The translations under genes were made by a program, and so were the position numbers. From Anniella stebbinsi (lineage: Eukaryota > Chordata > Lepidosauria > Squamata > Anniellidae): DNA of 64,000 nt. Where the stretch lies: contig JARDYH010000002.1 in the NCBI GenBank assembly GCA_029215795.1, positions 43,942,001-44,006,000 of the forward strand. Reading direction: 5' to 3'. The notes under the pieces were generated by a model, which did not search any database, had not been told where the DNA came from, and saw nothing but the letters and a program-made list of their open reading frames with translations. Of this stretch, positions 56,682-64,000 are shown one piece after another. Every line of letters starts with the position of its first letter. The first letter of the stretch is position 1.

Positions 56682-59600
56682 TAGGGATGTGCACTGACCC
56701 CCCGGATCGGATCGGATAGCGGATCGGAATCGGACCTGGGGGGTCGGATCGGATCGGATCGGATCGGAGGATGGTCGGATCGGATCGGACCGGATGTCCG
56801 ATCCGGATCGGACGCCATTTTGAATGCTTTTTCCCATAGCCAAGTATTGTTTTACAAAAACGCCTATAACTTTTTCATTGTTAAAGCTAGAAGGATGAAA
56901 CTTGGGCACATTATACACTGGTTAGGGATAGTTATCTGTGAGAAATTTCAGAAAGATTGGTGCATGCGTTTTGTGGCAATTAATTGTTTAATAAATACCC
57001 AGAAATGCCTATAACTTTGTCATTTTTAAAGTTACAAACATGAAACTTTGCCACATTGTAGGTGGTACCTTGCGACCTATCTGTGAGAAATTTCAGAAAC
57101 TTAGGTGCTTGCCTTGTGTGGCAATTAATTTTAGAAAAATGGGTAGTAGTGGGGTAAATACATTTACACCTCCCATTTTTTTATTTTTGAAGATACAAAC
57201 AGGAAACTTGGGCACATTACAGGTACCACTTGCCTTGATATGTGTGTGAAATTTCAGAAACATTGGAGCTTGCCTTGTGTGGCAATTAATTTTTGAAACA
57301 ATGAGGAAAGAAACACCTATAACTTTGTCATTTTTAAAGTTACACACATGAAACTTTGCCACATTGTAGGTGGTATCTTGGGACCTATGTGTGTGAAATT
57401 TCAGAAACATAGGTGCTTGCCTTGTGTGGCAATTAATTTTTTAATAAATACCCAGGAATGCCTATAACTTTGTCATTTGTAAAGTTACACACATGAAACT
57501 TTGCCACATTGTAGGCGGTACCTTGGGACCTATGTGTGTAAAATTTCAGAAACGTAGGTGCTTGTATTGTGTGGCAATTAATTTTTGAAACAATGAGGGA
57601 TTCATTGGACAGCACTTGCCCATAGGGATTCATTGGACAGTACTTGCCCATAGGGATTCATTGGACAGTACTTTCCTATAGGAAATCATTGGAAAGCACT
57701 TGCCCATAGAAAATCATTGGAAAGCACTTGCCCATTGAGAAATACAGTTATGCCTCCCACTTTTTTATTTTTGAAGATACAAACAGGAAACTTGGGCACA
57801 TTGTAGACTGGTTAGGGATAGTTATCTGTGAGAAATTTCAGAAAGATTGGTGCATGCGTTTTGTGGCAATTAATTTTTTAATAAATACCCAGGAATGCCT
57901 ATAACTTTGTCATTTTTAAAGTTACATACATGAAACTTTGCCACATTGTAGGGGGTACCTTGGGACCTATGTGTGTAAAATTTCAAAAACGTAGGTGCTT
58001 GCCTTGTATGGCAATTAATTTTAGAAAAATGGGTAGTAGTGGGGTAAATACATTTACGCCTCTCATTTTTTTATTTTTAAAGATACAAACAGGAAACATG
58101 GGCACATTACAGGGAACACTTCACTTGATATGTGTGTAAAATTTCAGAATGATAGGTCCAGGCATTTGGTGGCAAGGTGTCTGCACACACCACTTTGAAG
58201 ACTGTAGAAAATTTCTCCCGTAACGATCCTAGCGAGAGAGAGTGATCCTAGGCTCAGCCGTTCTGCTTAAGTAAAAAGGGAAAGTATCAATCAATTACAC
58301 ACATATCAAGTGAAGTGTTCCCTGTAATGTGCCCATGTTTCCTGTTTGTATCTTTAAAAATAAAAAAATGGGAGGCGTAAATGTATTTACCCCACTACTA
58401 CCCATTTTTCTAAAATTAATTGCCATACAAGGCAAGCACCTACGTTTTTGAAATTTTACACACATAGGTCCCAAGGTACCACTTTAAAAATGACAAAGTT
58501 ATAGGCATTCCTGGGTATTTATTAAAAAATTAATTGCCACAAAACGCATGCACCAATCTTTCTGAAATTTCTCACAGATAACTATCCCTAACCAGTCTAC
58601 AATGTGCCCAAGTTTCCTGTTTGTATCTTCAAAAATAAAAAAGTGGGAGGCATAACTGTATTTCTCAATGGGCAAGTGCTTTCCAATGATTTTCTATGGG
58701 CAAGTGCTTTCCAATGATTTCCTATAGGAAAGTACTGTCCAATGAATCCCTATGGGCAAGTACTGTCCAATGAATCCCTATGGGCAAGTGCTGTCCAATG
58801 AATCCCTCATTGTTTCAAAAATTAATTGCCACACAATACAAGCACCTACGTTTCTGAAATTTTACACACATAGGTCCCAAGGTACCGCCTACAATGTGGC
58901 AAAGTTTCATGTGTGTAACTTTACAAATGACAAAGTTATAGGCATTCCTGGGTATTTATTAAAAAATTAATTGCCACACAAGGCAAGCACCTATGTTTCT
59001 GAAATTTCACACACATAGGTCCCAAGGTACCACCTACAATGTGGCAAAGTTTCATGTGTGTAACTTTAAAAATGACAAAGTTATAGGTGTTTCTTTCCTC
59101 ATTGTTTCAAAAATTAATTGCCACACAAGGCAAGCTCCAATGTTTCTGAAATTTCACACACATATCAAGGCAAGTGGTACCTGTAATGTGCCCAAGTTTC
59201 CTGTTTGTATCTTCAAAAATAAAAAAATGGGAGGCGTAAATGTATTTACCCCACTACTACCCATTTTTCTAAAATTAATTGCCACACAAGGCAAACACCT
59301 AAGTTTCTGAAATTTCTCACAGATAGGTCGCAAGGTACCACCTACAATGTGGCAAAGTTTCATGTTTGTAACTTTAAAAATGACAAAGTTATAGGCATTT
59401 CTGGGTATTTATTAAACAATTAATTGCCACAAAACGCATGCACCAATCTTTCTGAAATTTCTCACAGATAACTATCCCTAACCAGTGTATAATGTGCCCA
59501 AGTTTCATCCTTCTATCTTTAAAAATGAAAAAGTTATAGGCGTTTTTGTAAAACAATACTTGGCTATGGGAAAAAGCATTCAAAATGGCGTCCGATCCGG

Positions 59601-59733
59601 ATCGGACCTCGTCGGATCGGATCGGATCGGATCGGAGGTTGATCGGATCGGATCGGATCGGATCGGATTTTCCCGATTTTGGGGCGGATCGGATTCGGAT
59701 CGTGGATCGGATCCGATCCGATGCACACCCCTA
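56682..59733. mobile_element. 3-kb foldback DNA element 'D', exact 8-bp TSD
   Basis: Termini TAGGGATGTGCAC (no C run) and GATGCACACCCCTA. Exact octamers ACCTTTTA at 56674-56681 and 59734-59741 identify hAT-type insertion. Arms 56682-58138 and 58295-59733 (1,457 and 1,439 bp) are inverted copies, close to identical: 72-residue frames at 57433-57651 and 58752-58970 translate identically. The right arm lacks about 28 bp near 58480. The spacer 58139-58294 is unique. Each arm has an outer GGATCGGATC array, then about seven monomers of 145-160 bp (GTGGCAATTAATT signature), and a 28-bp tandem. No transposase is present; the repeated open frames mirror the monomers. Confidence 0.93.
57595..57745. repeat. 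28-bp tandem repeat within element D, left arm
   Basis: Five units of GGATTCATTGGACAG-ACTTGCCCATA type with drift to AAATCATTGGAAAGCACTTG. The mirrored set is at about 58660-58810 in the right arm. Confidence 0.85.
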
Positions 59734-60627
59734 ACCTTTTATTCTGTCCTTGAGTAAAACAATTCCAATAAGGAAGTGTAACAGCACTAAAAGATGGCAT
59801 CTGCCAAGCCTTTTTATCAAGCTAACAAAAGACCATAATAAAATAGTTCCTTTTTAATTCACAGTCATGATGGTAGCTTTGCAATTAAAAAATAAATCCA
59901 CTAGCACAAGAGCTGAACCAACTGTATTCTGAATATATCTACTAGTGAAGATTTGCATTTAGCAATCATACTGTTAGCAAAGGTGAAGGTTTTTATCAGT
60001 TTTGTCATCCTGCCATATTACTTCTGCAAAAGTAAGAAATGTTCTTAGTGTTTTGATGCCAGATGGTCTCATTGAAAGAGCAGTGATTCATGGAAACAAC
60101 CCCATTGTATTATAACAGGATTACTCATGTGAGAAATTGCTTATGTAGCTTTTTACTTATAAATGTGTAGATAAAGAAAGCATATTTCAGTGTGGCTGTA
60201 CAATTCATAATCTGACAATTTATCTTCATTTCTTTTTAATATGAAAGAAAGAGCACCTGTGTTTGTTTATTAGCTGATACCTTTTGTGTTTATGTATTTC
60301 TTTATTTATTCCATTAAGAAATTGGTAATCGATATTCACAGACTAAAAGAGTACTTTTTAAAAAATTGAAGAGGCCAGGGAAAAGAGATGGAAAAAGTAT
60401 AGTAGAGATATGCATCACATTCAGATCAAGTCTGGAGCCTAGGCAGAATGGAACCATTTCAGTATGGTTCTCTTGGGTCCTGAGATGAAATGGGCTTCCC
60501 TCTGAAGCCAACAGACCTGAAGCCGCTCTAGTATGAAGCTTTGTTACTGACTCATTGTTAGATATGATACACGGCTACAGACTTTGTATCCAAATAGCAT
60601 CTTTTGGTTTTGTTTCTCTAAAAGCTG

Positions 60628-60657
60628 TGTGTGGTGTGTGTGTGTGTGTGTGTGTGC
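60628..60657. repeat. (TG)n microsatellite
   Basis: GTGTGTGGTG followed by about 10 TG units. Confidence 0.9.
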
Positions 60658-61519
60658 AGGTCCACTTCCTAATCCTAGGGCACATTTTATCATGGGCTTC
60701 AATCAAACTCAAATAGAGTTAGCAGAGCTCTGCCAAATCTTTTTGTTGTGAGAGTGTAATGTGTAACTGGCTGCATAAGGGTTTCTGCGAGAGTTATGCA
60801 CAACTGCTTGCACAACCATTATTGTGAAAATGTGACTTTAGTTGGATTTTCCTCCAGCACATAATTTGGAACCTAGTTTCAAATTATGTGCAAGAGGAAT
60901 CCCATTGTGCTAGCAGAATGACACAGTTGGATGCTGCCCTAGGTTTGAATCCTTGCGTATTCAATCATGTTCAATTTACCTAAAGTTGAAAAGTTCTTCA
61001 GATTTGGGACAGACATAACTTGAACATAAAGTCATTTCTATATTTGAAATGGAACCTATTTGAATTATCTATTTGAATCTGACTGGTGCAGATGTGTGAG
61101 GATTACATTTCAATTTGTTTTTGATAAGAATTTACCAAAAATTGCAAAAATTTGTATTTGGGAGAGAAAGTACTTGAGATTTAAACAAAATGAATGCCGG
61201 ACAAAGCAAAACTATCAGACTACGCTTCACTCTGAAAAAGCCTTAAACTGGTATTTCAAACATCATAACTCACAAGCCCCTGCACCTATCCTTTTGAAAC
61301 TTTGCAGGTTTCTTGCTTGTGGACACAACTATAGTACATGCCATTTTCATACAAATTGACCAAAAAAACAAGTGAATAATTTTCCTCTCTAAAATTGGAG
61401 AACTCCCCTTTGACATGCACCACTGCACCTATCTCTCCTGGCTGACTGATTTTCGGAGCAGTGGCCCACAAAGTACACAGGAGGCTAAGCGCCTCTTGGA
61501 GACCCTTCAAATATCAAGT

Positions 61520-61655
61520 ATGTCCTTGTCTCCTCTTAATTGTCTCTTTTCCAGGCTAACTATACCTAGCTCTTTCAAACATTTTTCATAGTACTTGGTT
61601 TCCAGATCTCGCACCATCCTGGTCACTGTCCTTTGCACACATTCTATATCATTCT
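61520..61655 (-). mobile_element. CR1 LINE 3' fragment
   Basis: On plus: CCAGGCTAACTATACC, CATAGTACTTGGTTTCCAG, CACCATCCTGGTCACTGTCC and TTTGCACACATTCTA, the antisense of the CR1 3' region. Sense strand is minus. Confidence 0.7.
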
Positions 61656-61824
61656 ATATCATTAAATTAACATTACAAATGGGAGATGTTTGTCTTGAAT
61701 ATGGTCTGAAGATGAAATGTGGGGGTGTATGTATGTCATACTGAGAAAGATACAAATATGAGGAGCCATTGTACTTTCTCATTACAGGAATCTCATTTCA
61801 CTTGGGTTAGCATTTTGGGGAGGG

Positions 61825-61965
61825 TTCATAGCTTAGTAGTGCAACACATGCTTTCAGTGAAGAAAGTTCCCAGCATCTCTAACTGAAACGATCACCAAAT
61901 ACCCAAGAGTTGCTCATGAATTGTTGCCTGTTGGAGAAGACAATACTAGGCCAATAGTCTGCAGG
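61825..61965 (+). mobile_element. tRNA-derived SINE, diverged
   Basis: GGGTTCATAGCTTAGTAGTG, GCTTTCAGTGAAG, CAGCATCTCTAACTG, then GACAATACTAGGCCAATAG. It follows the block order of 56257-56455 with a lost B box. Confidence 0.6.
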
Positions 61966-62546
61966 GCAACTCCATATGTCTTATCTTTGCTATCCTGAAC
62001 AGTTTTTTCTCTCTCTACCCTGGAAAAAAACAATTGTACTATAGCAGATAAAAGAGTCTATTCAGTTCCCATGAAACCTATCATGCTTCAAAGACTCAGT
62101 CACATCCACTTTCGTAGTCCATTGAGGAGGGTTATTTCCAAAGCATAGCCAACAGCTTAATATAAAGGTTTCTACATCTTACTGATGTATCTCAACCACC
62201 ATTATATATTTTTCTCCAATCTTTTTTAAAGACCATGTGTTATGGCACCATAAAATGGAATACAAATTACAATGTCCTTGTCCAAGCTTGAAACCACTAT
62301 TACCTCACCCACTCTTGCCATGATATTCTCGGCACCCTCAGTAATGGCAAGTTCTCAGCAAGGCAACTCTTCCATATAAACAAACATTACAATAAGATAA
62401 CAGCCTTTGAATAATGGCATGTGACTGCTATATGGGAAAGCAATCCTCTACACATACAAAAATACAAAATCCTTAGCCAATCCATGCTGTGAGAAATATG
62501 GCAATTAAGACTCTAAGTGCCCATCAAAATTCATCCACTTTCAGCT

Positions 62547-62633
62547 GATCCTACGTATGCTTACTCAAAAGCAAATCCCACCAAGTTCAATGAGACTTAC
62601 TCCCAAATAAGTATGCAAAGGATTGCAGCCAGA
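62547..62633. mobile_element. Short palindromic MITE copy
   Basis: ATCCTACGTATGCTTACTC, AAAAGCAAATCCC, GTTCAATGAGACTTACTCCC and AAAGGATTGCAGCC. It lies about 100 bp downstream (in EDIL3 sense) of the microexon. Confidence 0.72.
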
Positions 62634-62727
62634 GTTTCGTTGTAAAGAAAGTTGATGTAAGATTATTAAAGCTAAGAACTTCTTATTGAATGGGTGACGG
62701 TTAAAATATCAACAATAAGGTTCTCAC

Positions 62728-62754
62728 CTGCTGATGTTGGCTCTTCATCTAGTG
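62728..62754 (-). CDS. EDIL3: EDIL3 alternatively spliced-type microexon (27 nt)
   Basis: On the minus strand, acceptor CTGTTCACAG (AG at 62755-62756) and donor CAG|GTGAGAA (GT at 62727-62726) bracket 27 nt. With a phase-1 first base G from the previous exon, this reads A-L-DEEPTSA and the last base joins GG of the next exon to give G before PCIPNPC. In human EDIL3 the corresponding VASDEEEPTSAG segment comes from a 30-nt exon missing in a known isoform, so this copy appears one codon shorter. Both ends are phase 1 and 27 is a multiple of three, so inclusion or skipping is frame-neutral. The identification rests on the match to this linker, correct splice sites and gene order. Confidence 0.9.
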
Positions 62755-62762
62755 CTGTGAAC

Positions 62763-62764
<2 letters not shown>

Positions 62765-62800
<36 letters not shown>
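62765..62800 (-). promoter_or_regulatory. (TTTC)9 microsatellite acting as polypyrimidine tract
   Basis: On plus this is (AAAG)9; in EDIL3 sense it is nine TTTC units ending 10 nt before the CTGTTCACAG acceptor end. A branch-point-like ACTCAAC sits directly upstream (about 62800-62806). The repeat therefore occupies the whole branch-point-to-acceptor interval, which is seen in the sequence. Effects on splicing are inferred. The EGF2 exon also has a shorter TTTTCTTTCTTTC tract. Confidence 0.8.
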
Positions 62801-63104
62801 TTGAGTTAAAAGTACACTGAAGGAATTCAAAGCATTTAAATGAATAGCACTCTATTTTTAAAATTGCTGGCATTTTGAAACTGTAATTATCAAAACAAAG
62901 GCACAATGTATATGCTCTATATAAATGTCTGAATATATTGAAAAATAATCATTTTCACTTTTTCTTTTAAAGGTAATTTAGGCTGCAGTCTTAAACACAC
63001 TCATTAGAGAGCAAGTCACATTTAACTTACAGAGACTTACTTCTGAGTAAGCATATTTCAGATTATGCTGTTAATTTAAAATATAATCAGATTGCTCTTT
63101 GACA

Positions 63105-63425
63105 GTGCCGGCTCCAGTTTTTTGAGGCCCATTGGGCAACACACCTTCAATGGGCCCCTCCCTCAGTGAGGCTACCTTCTCACCACCATTGTTACCAATT
63201 GCTATTGTTCTTTGCTTGCTTTGCTACCACTTGCTTGTTTGAGAAGCAGAGAACCAATGAGCGAATAGGTCATGTAATCTACTGCTCCTCCTTTTCACCA
63301 TCACCGTTGTCTAGACCAGATGGACAAGCAGGTTGTAATGGTGAAGGGAAGGACCAGCTCCAGTGGGTTTGTTTCAGTAGGACCCTGCTAAGATATAATC
63401 CATCAGCAGGTGCTTAATCATTTCT
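63105..63425 (+). mobile_element. hAT-like MITE (CAGTGCCGGCTCCAG)
   Basis: It starts CAGTGCCGGCTCCAGTTTTT, then GAGGCCCATTGGGCAAC, CCACTTGCTTGTTTGAGAAG, TACTGCTCCTCCTTTTCACC and GACAAGCAGGTTGTAATGG. The most complete copy of the family at 4190, 20275 and 56163. The right end is not fixed. Confidence 0.65.
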
Positions 63426-63511
63426 GCACTTGATGCCAACCCGGCTCCTTGAGTATTTAAATGAAAATGCATGATTAATAACTATGGAACACCATAGCAA
63501 GTCCAGTTCGG

Positions 63512-63814
63512 TAAGCTGACCATATGAAAAGGAGGACAGGGCTCATGTATCTTTAACAACTGTGTTGAAAAGGGAATTTCACCAGGTGTCACTTGTATGC
63601 ATGCAGCACCAGGTGAAATTCCCTCTTTAGCTGCAGGAGCCCAGCTCTCTTGACTAGATACAAAAGAGGGCAGGGTTCCTGCAGCTTTAACTATTGTGAT
63701 GAAGAGAGAATTTCACCAGGTGCTGCATGCATACAAATGACACCTGCTGAAATTCCCTTTTCTATACAATTGTTAAAGATACAGGAGCCCTGTTCTCCTT
63801 TCCATGTGGTTAAA
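63512..63814. mobile_element. hAT hairpin MITE, GTGACCATATGAAAAG subfamily
   Basis: The left arm (GCTGACCATATGAAAAGG, AGGACAGGGCTCATG, AAAAGGGAATTTCACCAGG) is inverted on the right (CAATTGTTAAAGATACAGG, AGCCCTGTTCTCC). The centre holds TGACTAGATACAAAAGAGGG. Related to, but distinct from, the 28376-type copies. Right terminus eroded. Confidence 0.75.
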
Positions 63815-63862
63815 AGTCTGGACAGCACATCATCATCATCAACATGACTGATAGCTCCCAGT

Positions 63863-64000
63863 CGAATTTTAAAATGTCTTTACTGTTATTTTAATATTAT
63901 ATTCATTTTATATGTTTTAATCAGTTTTATGTATTTTATAGTATTTTTGTATTCAGTGTTGTTCTCCGCCTCGATTCAGAGGGAGAGGCGGGATATATAT
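63863..64000 (+). mobile_element. L2-like LINE 3' tail, cut by window end
   Basis: TGTTATTTTAATATTATATT, AATCAGTTTTATGTATTTTA and TGTTGTTCTCCGCC-TCGATTC, then GGGAGAGGCGGGATATATAT. This matches the 3' UTR of 36263-37389. Confidence 0.8.

Larger units (their letters stand above)
16823..62727 (-). other. EDIL3: EDIL3 intron between the microexon and the EGF2 exon (45.9 kb)
   Basis: The donor GTGAGAA is at 62721-62727 and the acceptor AG at 16823-16824, minus strand. It holds most of the mobile elements in the window. I recognise nothing specific in 17225-17775, 17805-18340, 21480-23390, 23570-24400, 26450-27445, 27740-28365, 31870-33320, 33765-35990, 38590-39050, 39205-40065, 41225-42060, 42320-43150, 44340-44960, 46015-47530, 49770-51245, 51370-52570, 52830-54205, 54571-56160, 59742-60620 and 61970-62545, apart from short low-complexity runs and faint repeat remnants. 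Confidence 0.9.
62755..64000 (-). other. EDIL3: EDIL3 intron upstream of the microexon, partial
   Basis: This sequence lies 5' of the microexon in EDIL3 sense. It contains the TTTC polypyrimidine repeat, a short MITE relic at 62980-63060, two hAT-like MITEs and a LINE tail at the edge. The exon for EGF1 must lie beyond 64000. Confidence 0.85.

Noticed and set aside
57093..59310. Repeated 60-105-residue frames in the 3-kb foldback as a gene family
   Set aside because: They occur as inverted pairs because the arms are inverted copies, and repeat within an arm because the DNA is tandemly repeated. No start context, introns or known domain.

Overview
This window is vertebrate nuclear DNA and almost entirely intronic. 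It lies inside the EDIL3 (DEL1) gene, which runs on the minus strand. Three coding exons can be read directly. A 27-nt microexon (62728-62754) encodes the acidic DEEPTSAG linker. A 129-nt exon (16694-16822) encodes the second EGF domain with its RGD loop. The first 88 nt of the exon for the third, calcium-binding EGF domain lie at 1-88, and that exon runs off the window edge. All visible exon junctions are phase 1. The introns are about 16.6 kb (89-16693), 45.9 kb (16823-62727), and at least 1.2 kb (62755-64000, cut by the window end). The repeat mix (L2-like and CR1 LINEs, tRNA-derived and MIR-like SINEs, and very many hAT-type foldback MITEs) together with exon wording close to, but not identical to, mammalian EDIL3 suggests a sauropsid, most likely a squamate reptile. 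The species is not determined.

No other host gene is supported. The longer open frames fall into two groups: dead L2-like LINE pieces (28.9-31.9 kb, 36.3-37.4 kb, 24.6-25.3 kb, 43.2-44.0 kb, 33.3-33.8 kb, 63.9 kb to the end) and chance frames through GC-rich or palindromic DNA transposons.

Non-autonomous DNA transposons dominate the introns, and many have readable target-site duplications (TSDs). Exact 8-bp TSDs of the hAT type flank 1310-1634, 28376-28695, 37741-38579, 45688-46006, 47952-49761 and 56682-59733. Near-exact ones flank 967-1252, 8524-9534, 8857-9176 and 15168-15613. Nesting is frequent: hAT inside hAT, a Tc/mariner-like element inside CR1, a 320-bp element inside an L2-like LINE, and a 3-kb foldback inside an older hAT repeat.

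The most unusual structure is a GC-rich palindromic module found in three foldback elements (15.2-15.6 kb, 37.8-38.5 kb and 48.0-49.8 kb). The last of these has different terminal inverted repeats from the first two. Each module is centred on a CRE-like palindrome (GGGTGATGACGTCATCACCC or a decayed form). It carries a secondary hairpin in each arm and ends in a consensus 5' splice site pointing outward on each strand. In most modules the donor GT sits about 91 nt from the centre on both sides. In the 48-kb element the module is tandemly repeated five times, mostly with an exact 242-bp period. This looks like a mobile, symmetrical 'promoter + first exon + splice donor' cassette; that reading is inference. 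The second standout is a 3,052-bp foldback element (56682-59733) with two roughly 1.45-kb, nearly identical inverted arms made of internal tandem repeats. The third is a TTTC microsatellite that forms the polypyrimidine tract of the EDIL3 microexon.
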